DNA of 59,270 nt from Pseudomonadota bacterium (GCA_021781615.1 JAJXWM010000010.1:1-59270), one strand, 5' to 3'; shown: positions 25,656 to 34,224, numbered from the stretch's first letter. The notes: generated by a model not told the origin, from the sequence alone. Program-made: numbers and translations.

Positions 25656-26294
25656 TTACTGTGAACCAATATTTCCCTCTGAAACTACAAAGCTCACTAT
25701 TGCAATACCCTTCGGCATATCGACGGTTGGCACTCGACTAACAATCATCATAACTATGACTGGTTTTTGAGTCTGTTCATTTGGACTTTGATAACTAACC
25801 AAAAGAGGTATCTGAATCTTCCAAGAATATCTACCTTCGACTACTGCCTGATCCAAAATAACTGGGGTACCTGTAGCAACAGCTGACACTACTAACTTCT
25901 TGGCTATAACCGTCTCCAAGTTTCTAGAAACTCTCAAAGCATCTTCATAAAATTTCCAACCAGCAGGCGTAAATTGATTTTGTAACTGCTGCATAGCATC
26001 TCGATAATTAACGAAATTATAAGTGTAAGCTGCTATGGCCGCACGATGTGTCCACTGTAACAGCTCTCCAGGAGATAACATGGCCTCAGATAAAGGAAAA
26101 AGTTGCATAATTCTGCCATCAACTGTCGTGGCAAAATATCTCGGCTCTGGACGATTCATTATTTGATAAAATACGGTGCCAATAAGCATGATGATTATTA
26201 CTAATAGAATAAGTAATGCGCCTACCAACCGGCGATAATTGTCTCGGTAAAAATTATTGCGTAACCGCACTACCTCAACTGCGTCATCTACCAT
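25656..26294 (-). CDS. dotI: Dot/Icm inner-membrane protein DotI/IcmL
   Basis: 212 residues, the family length. It has a short cytoplasmic N-terminus, one transmembrane helix (LLILLVIIIMLIGTVFYQIM) and a periplasmic VirB8-like domain (RYFATTVDGRIMQLFPL, WTHRAAIAAYTYNFVNYRD). DotI partners with DotJ/IcmM in many systems, but the icmM gene normally found between icmL and icmN is absent from this window. A good promoter precedes it, so icmL probably heads the icmL-K-E-G-C-D-J-B operon. Confidence 0.94.
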   Translation of the reverse strand: MVDDAVEVVRLRNNFYRDNYRRLVGALLILLVIIIMLIGTVFYQIMNRPEPRYFATTVDGRIMQLFPLSEAMLSPGELLQWTHRAAIAAYTYNFVNYRDAMQQLQNQFTPAGWKFYEDALRVSRNLETVIAKKLVVSAVATGTPVILDQAVVEGRYSWKIQIPLLVSYQSPNEQTQKPVIVMMIVSRVPTVDMPKGIAIVSFVVSEGNIGSQ

Positions 26295-26357
26295 AAAGTC
26301 ATTCCCATGCTTTGAGTAAATTTTAAGAGTTTACCCTAAAAATCTGTTTTCTTTCAG

Positions 26358-26386
26358 TATATAACAAAAGCTTAAGATTATGTTAA
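26358..26386 (-). promoter_or_regulatory. Predicted sigma-70 promoter of icmL
   Basis: On the minus strand TTAACA and TATATA are separated by exactly 17 bases, giving a transcript start about 57 bases before icmL. Several TTAA half-sites surround the -35 box (GTTAAATCAGTTAAC). These recall the TTAA-rich sites of response regulators such as PmrA, but I cannot match a full consensus. Confidence 0.5.
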
Positions 26387-26485
26387 CTGATTTAACTCAA
26401 AAAATCCACATAATTTAACATGTTAAGGAGGTCACTACTTAAATTAAGCATGCCTTAAAAATCTCCTAGCTAACAAAAGCTTTAT

Positions 26486-27628
26486 CTACCTCTTACAAGT
26501 AAAAGAAGGAGCTGGAGGAGGCACTGACACCTTCAGAGGAGCAACCGATGCTCCAACACGGCTAACTTGACCCTCCGTTGCTGCTCTGTCTAATGGTGGT
26601 TTGGAAGAAGCGGTAGACTGCGCCGCCATAGCCTTCTCCAAAGCCACCACCCCCTCCGTTACTGCTCTTCTTAATGGTGGCGGTGCAGACTGCACTGGCT
26701 TTTGAGCTTCAATTGCTTGCGCTGCTGTTATGTCGCTAGTATGTCTCCAGACACCAGGCACCACTCCATAGATTGACGTGCTATCTAGTTTTTTGGTCAC
26801 AGCTTCACGGCGGAGATCTTCTACCTCGGAATAGTCTTTTACTTCGCCCTTATCTTGATCTTCCGCCAATTCGATAGTTTTATGAGCACAGTCCGTTACT
26901 ACATCAGTAGTTATTGTTAGTTGAGGGCTTGTACCGTCCTGAAAGTGAGCTTCTTGCCATGCGTCGGACATATGAGTATGATGTATAGCATTGTCCCTAA
27001 TATACTCCTGTATTTCAGCCATTACTTGCGCCCTCCTCTCACGGCTTATTTTAGTAACCCCCACATCAGGATCATATATATAGCATATGTGATTCTTATC
27101 ACTTATATCCAAAATAGGACTAATTGCAATTGCATGTGACCCATAATCTTTTTCTCCCTCTATTCTGCAATACATACCTATTACGTTCGGCCTAGAATAG
27201 TCTGTCGTTAATAATAGCGGGGTTATAGCTCTTATTCTATCGGGACCCAACGAATCTAGTGATTTTGTTTGCGCTATATGATTCGGAGCATATTTATCGG
27301 CGGCTATCGCTGCACATTCTAGTATTCTTTCTTCCTTTATAGAACCTTCCGCCTGCTCCGTCCATTCTTTCATCCACGCCGTGGATAGTATATAGCAGTG
27401 ACCATCGCCTTCCTCTACTCCTTTTTCTCTAAATTTGTAACTTATGCTCTCGTCACTTTGTTTTATTGGAGTGACTAGTGTTCGTGGTTGTGGTTGTGGT
27501 TGTGGTTGTGGTTGTGGTTGTGGTTGTGGTTGTGGTTGTGGTTGTGGTTGTGGTTGTGGTTGTGGTTGTGGTTGTGGCGCCTCTGCTTGTTTTTTTGATT
27601 CCACCTCTGTTTCTACTACTGACATCAT
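26486..27628 (-). CDS. Putative effector: YopT/C58-like cysteine protease with proline-glutamine tract
   Basis: 380 residues from ATG 27628, which follows GGAGGA. Order: short N-terminus, a (Pro-Gln)n tract of about 16 units, then a domain with the order Cys-His-Asp. The blocks are EGDGHCYILSTAWMKEW (Cys near residue 79), YGSHAIAIS (His about 87 residues later) and CYIYDPDVGV (Asp about 21 after the His). This matches C58 proteases such as YopT and AvrPphB (G-x-C-x-x-L-S-x-x-W, H-A-x-A, F-D-P-N-x-G). The C-terminus repeats a P-P-L-x-R-A-x-T-E-G motif. No signal peptide. It lies inside the Dot/Icm locus, so an injected host-directed protease is a reasonable inference. Confidence 0.6.
   Translation of the reverse strand: MMSVVETEVESKKQAEAPQPQPQPQPQPQPQPQPQPQPQPQPQPQPQPRTLVTPIKQSDESISYKFREKGVEEGDGHCYILSTAWMKEWTEQAEGSIKEERILECAAIAADKYAPNHIAQTKSLDSLGPDRIRAITPLLLTTDYSRPNVIGMYCRIEGEKDYGSHAIAISPILDISDKNHICYIYDPDVGVTKISRERRAQVMAEIQEYIRDNAIHHTHMSDAWQEAHFQDGTSPQLTITTDVVTDCAHKTIELAEDQDKGEVKDYSEVEDLRREAVTKKLDSTSIYGVVPGVWRHTSDITAAQAIEAQKPVQSAPPPLRRAVTEGVVALEKAMAAQSTASSKPPLDRAATEGQVSRVGASVAPLKVSVPPPAPSFTCKR
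27484..27577 (-). repeat. Hexanucleotide microsatellite coding the Pro-Gln tract
   Basis: A pure run of the 6-base unit GTGGTT, about 15.7 copies over 94 bases (read as Pro-Gln codons on the minus strand). Slippage here changes protein length by two residues per unit and keeps the frame. Confidence 0.95.
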
Positions 27629-28038
27629 AAGCTCTTCCTCCGCTTTAAGATTTGGCTTGGTTAGTCGACGTGACTCTCGGCATCTCACTAATTGTATTAA
27701 ACCAGCAGCAACGGCATGTATAGCTTATACAGCTAATTAACTTATTTTTATCTGGCATACCTTATTTCTGCGTATAATTCTGGTTTATTAAAATTAACAA
27801 AAGCAATTTTAGACTAAAAAACCTATCTTTAACAGCTTTTTTAGTATTTTATGGGTCTGTCGAAATCTGAAAATTTTTATAAAAAAAACAAATGTAGCTT
27901 ATTGTTTTTATTAGATTCCCGCTTTCGCGGGAATGACGAAAATAGGCGGGTTTCAACAGCCCCTTTATGTCTAGCGCTATAAGGGTTATACTCAGACATA
28001 TCCAGCGGTCGTAGACCGCGTACACTAATCCTGTCTAT
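27629..28038. other. Gene-free spacer inside the accessory insertion
   Basis: No gene seen. It contains the complete miniature inverted-repeat element at 27853-27963. The rest is AT-rich DNA with the upstream region of the protease-like gene. Confidence 0.6.
27853..27963. mobile_element. Miniature inverted-repeat element (MITE), full copy with TTTAT target duplication
   Basis: A 111-base element with ends GGGTCTGTCGAAAT and (reverse complement) GGGGCTGTTGAAAC, a central palindrome ATTCCCGCTTTCGCGGGAAT, and a 5-base direct repeat TTTAT on both sides. A second full copy is at 53792-53901 and a shortened one at 39830-39903. Confidence 0.8.
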
Positions 28039-28596
28039 CTAGCGAGCTATATAAGACTCAAATAGATCCCAATCACCGATATCACTCTTACGCGCTACGA
28101 CAGAGGTAAGATAGTTACTTGGCCTTGAAATGGGATCATAAGCTTCATAGATCCAAAGGGGCATCCTGTGAGGCTTTGGGGGACGTTTTGGATCAAAAGG
28201 GATAGTTTGCACGCAGTTAAGCAAAGTTTCATTCTCTTCACCATTATAGTAATCTCTAGCATCATGAACAAATTTTACATAATCTTCAACATGGTACATT
28301 AAATGTCGACAACCTGACATACCATGAGTAATAACTAGCGTATCTGGCGGTACGTTGACCGGTACTAGTACAGTCCCATACCCCTGACGGGCCCAAGGAA
28401 AATAATAATCGCTACCATTAGGATCTGGTCTAGCTACAACTTCAAACACCTCATTATTTAGATATTGAGCATCTAGGCGACAACGACCTCCAGTACGCTC
28501 ACCAACTGGACACTTAGTTATAATACCATAAATATCCATAGCACGCTTAGGATCAGAGCGAAGTAACTGTACAATATCAATACTAGACATACTCAC
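28039..28596 (-). CDS. Unknown small protein with an MSGC motif; possible CNF/BLF1-like deamidase
   Basis: 185 residues, no signal peptide or membrane helix, no confident family. The segment DTLVITHGMSGCRHLMYH places Cys96 in an M-S-G-C motif, with His111 exactly 15 residues later. CNF-type glutamine deamidases use L-S-G-C with a catalytic His 15 residues downstream, and Burkholderia lethal factor 1 uses a similar L-S-G-C/His pair. The surrounding beta-strand pattern (YGTVLVPVNVPPDTLVITHG) is compatible with that fold. The resemblance rests on a short motif only. It lies inside the Dot/Icm locus between the protease-like gene and the cyclase, so an effector role is plausible. Confidence 0.45.
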   Translation of the reverse strand: MSMSSIDIVQLLRSDPKRAMDIYGIITKCPVGERTGGRCRLDAQYLNNEVFEVVARPDPNGSDYYFPWARQGYGTVLVPVNVPPDTLVITHGMSGCRHLMYHVEDYVKFVHDARDYYNGEENETLLNCVQTIPFDPKRPPKPHRMPLWIYEAYDPISRPSNYLTSVVARKSDIGDWDLFESYIAR

Positions 28597-28672
28597 ACCT
28601 ACAAACCAGTAAAATGGTCAAAGCTTAAATAACCTTTCGCTTACCGTGTATCAAACAAACAATCCATAGTCG

Positions 28673-28761
28673 ATTATCCTAAAAAGAGCAGTTGGAACCT
28701 GCAGCGGACGCTTAATATAATGAATCTAACTTGCTAAGGTTCCAACTCTTTTTAGGATAAT
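28673..28761. repeat. Long imperfect inverted repeat (25-base arms)
   Basis: Left arm ATTATCCTAAAAAGAG(CAG)TTGGAACCT, 28673-28700. Right arm is its reverse complement without CAG, 28737-28761. About 36 bases lie between the arms. It sits between the cyclase stop and the MSGC-protein start. It could be a small MITE, or a strong RNA hairpin acting as attenuator or terminator. Confidence 0.6.
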
Positions 28762-28829
28762 GCTGCCCGCTATTTTCATTCAGCAGGCCACCATATTCTT
28801 CCCCAGAATAACATATATTCGATATCTAC

Positions 28830-28864
28830 TCAGCATAATTCTTGCATAGCAAAAATTATGCTGA
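28830..28864. terminator. Hairpin downstream of the cyclase gene
   Basis: TCAGCATAATT pairs with AATTATGCTGA (11 bp) around a 13-base loop, 11 bases after the cyclase stop codon. There is no clear T-run, so it may act as an mRNA 3'-end stem rather than a classical terminator. Similar palindromes occur at 34178 and 53618. Confidence 0.4.
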
Positions 28865-28875
28865 ATACGTTGAAA

Positions 28876-30999
28876 CTAAAATTTCTCATTCATAATCCAA
28901 ACACCATTCCAATTTTCAGGAGAAGTTACATTAAAAACCGAACAACGACTTATAAATAATTTGATTACTATATCTTCGGGATAATCTTTATTCAAGCTTT
29001 CAAAAAGTTCCCTTGCTTTTTGCCAAGCACCTTTTTCATAGTAAGAAAAAGCCGTTAGAAATTTTTGATTATACTGCTCTAATTTCAGATCTGATCCTGC
29101 CGTTAGATCGCCTAAGAGCTCATAAATATAAACACCCACGTTTTTCCCTTTAACTGCGACTTTATCTAATAAACGAAATCTGAATTTATCCTTTACTTGA
29201 TTATATGTGAATTCACTAACAATAGTAGAAGTTCCATATATTTTACTTAGACCCTCTAAACGACTAGCAAGATTAACCGAATCACCTAATAGCGTATAAT
29301 TCAATCTGTCTCCAGAACCAACATTACCGACAACCACATTGCCGGTATTAATCCCAATACGCGTAGTAATTATGGGCTTATTTTCAAGTTGCCATTCATT
29401 ATTTAACTGCTTCAAGGTTGTTTGTATTTTTAGTGCCGCTTGACATGCGTATTGTGCATGTTTTAAATCGTTGGTTAGTTCTCCCCAAAAAGCCATGACT
29501 CCGTCACCTAAATATTTATCAACAGTGCCATATGATTCAGCAATAACCCTGGTTATTGCGTGAAAATAGTTTGATAAAAACTGCATTAGTTCTTCAGGGT
29601 TAATGTTTTCAGACAACCGGGTAAAGTCTTGAATGTCAGTAAAAATCAAAGTTAATTCTTTAATTTCCCCGCCAACCACTGCCACTTTATTGCTAGCAAC
29701 TATTTTCTTGACTAAATCCGCTGGTATATATAGTTGAAAAGAACTTAAAGCATTTTTCATTTTGATAAAGGACTTATCTACTTCTAAAATTTCTGAAATC
29801 AGCGAAGATATTTTTTTTACTTCGTTAAAACGCAATTGACAAACTAAATGAGCGTTCTGCGCCAAAATTCTAATAGGACGACTAATAATTGAAGAGAAAA
29901 TAGAAACTAAAATAACGCCGACAATACAGGCTAAACTTACAATCATTATCGCAATTATAATCGTACGGCGCAATAGCGTAGTCATATCATCTAACGGTGC
30001 TACGATAGCCACAAACCATGGGCTACCACTCCTCGTGTTAATTATTTCATCATAAGCAGAAACATATTGTTTATTATCTAGAGAAAACATAAAAGAAAGC
30101 TGATGAGACTTATGAAAAATAGCAAGAGACTTTTTTATCCAAGGTTTTTTTAACTCGCTGATTTTCATAAGCTCATAATCTTCGAGGAATTGTCTATCGG
30201 CTCTATGTACTGATATTAGGTCATCAATATCATCAGCCACGAACACGACGCTATTAGGGGTCACTGTTATCTCATTAATATACGTATAAATCTGTTCTAA
30301 TAACATATCCATACCAAAAACCCCAAGTAAATTGCCCCGTGAGTCATAAAGTGGAAAGGCGGCAGTAACTCCAAGCGGCTCTCCTTCGCCTGCTTCTTCG
30401 AGAAATTTATAAATTATCCAGGTTAGTTGTTTTTTTGTTTGTGCTCGCTTAAACCAAGGTCTAGAACGTGGATCTATACCATCAAAGTGTAGTTTTTTCG
30501 TACGAAGTAATTTTAAATTACTATCAAAGATATTTTCTATATGTTTATTATCACCCCTACCATTCCGTAGCACGATTTGCTCATATAAATTCCCGTCTTT
30601 AGCCTTTCTAAGCCAATAGAAATTTCCATTGATATCGCCCCAAAATGCTCCATGGATATTTTCATCATTAATAATGATGGTATGTAAAAATTTAGTAAAA
30701 TCGTAAGAATGATTAACCTTGACAACGTTGCTTTTCAAGATATGAAAAGCCAAAGTGATATTGTTATTAAGAGGTGTCAAATAGTTGCTAACTTGCTCAC
30801 TAACTTTATCACAGGAACGACTTAATGAATCATGAGCTGCAAGAATTAAAACTGAATTCAACGCCCTATAATTAATCAATATAATTAAAGCTGAAAGCCC
30901 AATTAATAAAGGAAGAATGATAACAAGTATCGCCCAGCGAATATTAATTTTTTTCGGCAAGCAAGCAAGAAAATTATTTTTTCCTTTGGTAATAGTCAT
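28876..30999 (-). CDS. Membrane-bound class III adenylate cyclase with Cache-like sensor
   Basis: 707 residues. Order: transmembrane helix at about 22-45, an extracytoplasmic double-Cache-like sensor at about 50-330 (contains GIDPRSRPWFKRA and GVFGMDMLLEQIY), a second transmembrane helix (about 345-372), a HAMP-like linker, then the cyclase domain at about 445-635. Catalytic features: metal-binding Asp in LIFTDIQDFTRLSE and GTVDKYLGDGVMAFWG, adenine-specifying Lys in that motif, and Thr in YTLLGDSVNLASRLEG. Lys plus Thr is the pattern of class IIIb adenylate cyclases. It would make cAMP in response to an external ligand. It interrupts the icm gene order. Confidence 0.88.
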   Translation of the reverse strand: MTITKGKNNFLACLPKKINIRWAILVIILPLLIGLSALIILINYRALNSVLILAAHDSLSRSCDKVSEQVSNYLTPLNNNITLAFHILKSNVVKVNHSYDFTKFLHTIIINDENIHGAFWGDINGNFYWLRKAKDGNLYEQIVLRNGRGDNKHIENIFDSNLKLLRTKKLHFDGIDPRSRPWFKRAQTKKQLTWIIYKFLEEAGEGEPLGVTAAFPLYDSRGNLLGVFGMDMLLEQIYTYINEITVTPNSVVFVADDIDDLISVHRADRQFLEDYELMKISELKKPWIKKSLAIFHKSHQLSFMFSLDNKQYVSAYDEIINTRSGSPWFVAIVAPLDDMTTLLRRTIIIAIMIVSLACIVGVILVSIFSSIISRPIRILAQNAHLVCQLRFNEVKKISSLISEILEVDKSFIKMKNALSSFQLYIPADLVKKIVASNKVAVVGGEIKELTLIFTDIQDFTRLSENINPEELMQFLSNYFHAITRVIAESYGTVDKYLGDGVMAFWGELTNDLKHAQYACQAALKIQTTLKQLNNEWQLENKPIITTRIGINTGNVVVGNVGSGDRLNYTLLGDSVNLASRLEGLSKIYGTSTIVSEFTYNQVKDKFRFRLLDKVAVKGKNVGVYIYELLGDLTAGSDLKLEQYNQKFLTAFSYYEKGAWQKARELFESLNKDYPEDIVIKLFISRCSVFNVTSPENWNGVWIMNEKF

Positions 31000-31254
31000 A
31001 GCCTCTTCTTACCCACATATTGCTATCAGTGCAAAAACCCATTGGGCTACCACATAAAGTCAGCACCTCTTGCATATTCTAGTGTTGTGATATTGTAACA
31101 TAAGGAATTGGGTGGTCGACTTAAGTTTTGCTTACCTCAGATCAAGCGTTGCCAAACCCTGGAGTCGTCAACGCAAACAGCTCTCTGATCTTTACTTAAT
31201 ATCGACTCAACTGATTTTCTAGGATTATTATTATCTAACTATGGTTAAACGTTA

Positions 31255-31776
31255 TCAATACGTTAATTCGATTAGTACACAGTCCGATAAATGTTCCTTT
31301 TTGCCATCCAGAGCCTTAATTTTCTTACCACTGGCGTGGACAAAGTTACTATCTATTTTAGATCGCCATAAATGCCACATAATCTTACGAGCACGCTCTA
31401 CAGCTAAGGATTTACTAACACAATCATCCTCAATATTACCAGCATAATAACCAGTCACAGCAATTGATGATTCTTGATAATAATTAGCTAAACCATATAT
31501 TAAATCCAAAGCTTCATACGCCGCACCGGTAAAATTCGCTGAGTTTCTAATAAAAAAATCTTTATTTGGTAAGACCATTCTTAGCGAATTTGCCCGCTGA
31601 AAAACAGCCACATGGTAATTAGCCAACCTTTGGCTAAGCAAATAAACATTGTATCTAGTTTGAGATAGATTCTTATTATGGTCATCACGACGATGAAGCA
31701 ACGAACACCCCAGCGTCATAAATGCCAAAAAAACTATTATAAATAACTTAAAGACCTTATCCATAAAAAACCCCAT
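31255..31776 (-). CDS. dotK: Dot/Icm lipoprotein DotK/IcmN
   Basis: 173 residues (about 189 in Legionella). Lipoprotein-like signal FKLFIIVFLAFMTLGC, with an imperfect lipobox (Thr at -3). The C-terminal half has OmpA-like features (SIAVTGYYAGNIEDDCVSKSLAVERARKI), which suggests peptidoglycan binding as described for IcmN. ATG 31764 is an alternative start. It follows icmO by 15 bases. In Legionella icmM and icmL would come next, but here the cyclase and two other genes do. Confidence 0.85.
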   Translation of the reverse strand: MGFFMDKVFKLFIIVFLAFMTLGCSLLHRRDDHNKNLSQTRYNVYLLSQRLANYHVAVFQRANSLRMVLPNKDFFIRNSANFTGAAYEALDLIYGLANYYQESSIAVTGYYAGNIEDDCVSKSLAVERARKIMWHLWRSKIDSNFVHASGKKIKALDGKKEHLSDCVLIELTY

Positions 31777-31791
31777 AAATAACGAAAATAA

Positions 31792-34128
31792 TCAATCTCC
31801 CTTTGTAGCAATACTTCCGACAATACCTTTCACTAACTCAACTACTCCTTTAGCCGCAGGAATACCATGAACTTGGGGTGGATAATGAGTTGCTGTTTGC
31901 ATATCTTTAATCAATTCTACAGCAACGTCCCGAGCAGCTCGCTGATCTTTGCTCAATATCGACTCAACATATGTAGCCTTTTCTAATATCAGTGACTTCG
32001 CTAAAATAGGTTCACTAAACGGTCCGACGTCGCTTACCAAAAGCATGGTCTTTAGATAGTCTGATATCTTTAACTTGCTAAAGACATTGGTTTCGCCTGC
32101 CGCGAGTTCGACCTCTTCACTCGCCCCCTCTAAAGCAGTACCAGCATCAGCGTAACCCATCAAAACACAAATTCCTTTTTCGATAGGAACAATCCCTTCG
32201 GCTTGTTGAGAAAACAACTTGGTGATCACTTTCACATCATTGTCTGGAAGCTCTACTTTATCAAAAATCGTACCTTTGCTATCTAACATTTTTCTGAAAT
32301 TTTCATAAACCGATACAAAATTACGCAATACAGTATCGGATGGAACTGCCACTTTAACAAATTGATTTAAGCGCAATTCTTTAACGGGCTTAGGGTTAGC
32401 AAAAAACATCTTAGCTCTAACAATGCGCGACTTGAAGAAAACATGGGCCTCTCCCTCTCGCTGCTCTTTCAAGTCAAGCAAATCAATCCGAGAGCGCTTT
32501 TCCATCTGCGCACTACGGGAATCCATGTATTGCCCCATCATACTATTAGCATCAGCTTGAAAACCACCAACCACAGAAACATGTGACTCACCAGCCGATT
32601 TCATGAAAAAATCCCAGGTTTCCATCGGGTCTTCTAACTTCATACAAATTTTAATATTAGTGTTAGCACCGATAGAGGCTGCTTCCTCTTTTGATGCTTT
32701 TTGAAATGCTGGTAAATCTTGACCAGCAAATATGACCGAAAAACCCAAAGAACGTGCTTGCGCTGGCACCACCGCAAAACCTTGAACGGCATAGTATCCA
32801 TATTCGTCCAAAACGCAAAGATATGGGTTACGAGCATTAGTAGGTTTACGTTCAATAACTTGGCTATACATACCCTCAACTTCATCACCCAAACCACTTG
32901 CCATCATAGCTTTCAAAGAGGCAATGATAATTTTACCCAAGTTCGCTAACTCATCTGGTGACTTTTCTAGAGCCGGTAATAACACCACCAAAATACGACG
33001 ATTTAACACTACGTCACGTAGATCAACCTCAGGCAAATTAGTGCGTATAATGTGCCCGTAAGTATCAGCTAAAGAGGAAAATACCCGGGTTAATTGCATA
33101 GTAATATAACCATGTTGCTCTAATACCTGAGAAACCTGCTTACCTTTTTTATCACGGTTATATCCTGGTAAATTGACCACGTAATTAGTCATCGGCTCAA
33201 GAATGACGCTTGGCAAACCCTCTAAACTAATCGGCTCTTGACCTTCACGCAGAAAAATTTTATCCATAACCATCGGTTCAAGTTTCGTTAATTCAAAGTA
33301 GTTACGGATAATGTTAGCATCTAGCAAAATATGGCCCGCATCACGCATAGCAACTAAAACTCTCATTAACGCTTCCACAAAAGCGATCGCACGGCCCTTC
33401 CACATATCTCCACCGCTACCACCTTTATCATCACCCATAAGGCTAACAACGAGCTGGGTTAACATACTGGAAGAACCGGTACAAAATGGGTTCATGGTAT
33501 TTGAAAGACGCTTCTCTTGCGGGCCAATAATGTCACGCGCACCAGTCATAAAGTTGATCAGCAATAAATCATCTTCACGACCCATTGAACGGACTAAAGA
33601 AAAAATATTAGCAAAAAGAGTATTATCACCTTTGCCATCAACATAGATAAAACCACTTCCCTGAACTAAAGCATTAAACACGATCGAAGTTAAAGCCACC
33701 GTTTTACCGCTACCAGTTGAACCGAAAATTAAAACGTGGGTACGCATGTCACTGTCGTTAAACCACATTTCGTCATTAGTTTTGCGATCGTTGCCAAAGA
33801 AATATATACCACTAGACATACTCGGAGCATTACTGCCAGCTTTGGGACTGTTGTAATCTTTACAATGAGCTTTCTGCGGCATACGGAAAGGCAAAGAATA
33901 GTGTTTCGTTTTTGAAACCAGGAACAAAATAAAGGAAATAACAAAGAAGAAATCTGTTAACGCTGAAACAACAAAACCAAAACTTGCTAAAATCAGCATG
34001 ATCATTGCAACATTAGTTGGATTTTTTAAGAAATCAGAGACGCGTTGACCCAAAGTGCGCGTATCACGTACTAACGCAGCTGTCGCCTGTTCTTGTTCTT
34101 GATCTAGTCCTCGTTGTTGAAATGCCAT
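31792..34128 (-). CDS. dotL: Dot/Icm coupling ATPase DotL/IcmO
   Basis: 778 residues, matching the family length. DotL is the type IV coupling protein that recruits substrates with DotM, DotN and the IcmS/IcmW adaptor. Two N-terminal transmembrane helices (about 38-85) precede the ATPase domain, which has Walker A IFGSTGSGKTVALTS and Walker B-like YLCVLDEYGYYA. The C-terminal extension (about 655-778), the part that binds adaptors in Legionella, is present. Walker and membrane parts are conserved. Confidence 0.95.
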   Translation of the reverse strand: MAFQQRGLDQEQEQATAALVRDTRTLGQRVSDFLKNPTNVAMIMLILASFGFVVSALTDFFFVISFILFLVSKTKHYSLPFRMPQKAHCKDYNSPKAGSNAPSMSSGIYFFGNDRKTNDEMWFNDSDMRTHVLIFGSTGSGKTVALTSIVFNALVQGSGFIYVDGKGDNTLFANIFSLVRSMGREDDLLLINFMTGARDIIGPQEKRLSNTMNPFCTGSSSMLTQLVVSLMGDDKGGSGGDMWKGRAIAFVEALMRVLVAMRDAGHILLDANIIRNYFELTKLEPMVMDKIFLREGQEPISLEGLPSVILEPMTNYVVNLPGYNRDKKGKQVSQVLEQHGYITMQLTRVFSSLADTYGHIIRTNLPEVDLRDVVLNRRILVVLLPALEKSPDELANLGKIIIASLKAMMASGLGDEVEGMYSQVIERKPTNARNPYLCVLDEYGYYAVQGFAVVPAQARSLGFSVIFAGQDLPAFQKASKEEAASIGANTNIKICMKLEDPMETWDFFMKSAGESHVSVVGGFQADANSMMGQYMDSRSAQMEKRSRIDLLDLKEQREGEAHVFFKSRIVRAKMFFANPKPVKELRLNQFVKVAVPSDTVLRNFVSVYENFRKMLDSKGTIFDKVELPDNDVKVITKLFSQQAEGIVPIEKGICVLMGYADAGTALEGASEEVELAAGETNVFSKLKISDYLKTMLLVSDVGPFSEPILAKSLILEKATYVESILSKDQRAARDVAVELIKDMQTATHYPPQVHGIPAAKGVVELVKGIVGSIATKGD

Positions 34129-34177
34129 ATACCCTGCGTAAAGTAAATTTATGCTTTGTTACCTGGTTTATAATTAT

Positions 34178-34224
34178 TCAGCATCACTGCCAGTAGCAAA
34201 AAACGCTACTGGCAGTGATGCTGA
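34178..34224. terminator. Perfect 20-bp hairpin between icmP and icmO
   Basis: TCAGCATCACTGCCAGTAGC (34178-34197), loop AAAAAAC, then its exact reverse complement (34205-34224). It lies in the 157-base gap after icmP and before icmO. With no strong T-run, it may be a processing or partial attenuation site inside the operon, or a mobile palindrome. Confidence 0.6.

Noticed and set aside
27444..27740. Plus-strand frame with a long Cys-Gly repeat
   Set aside because: It is only the opposite strand of the Pro-Gln microsatellite; the minus-strand frame has the ribosome binding site and the protease motifs.
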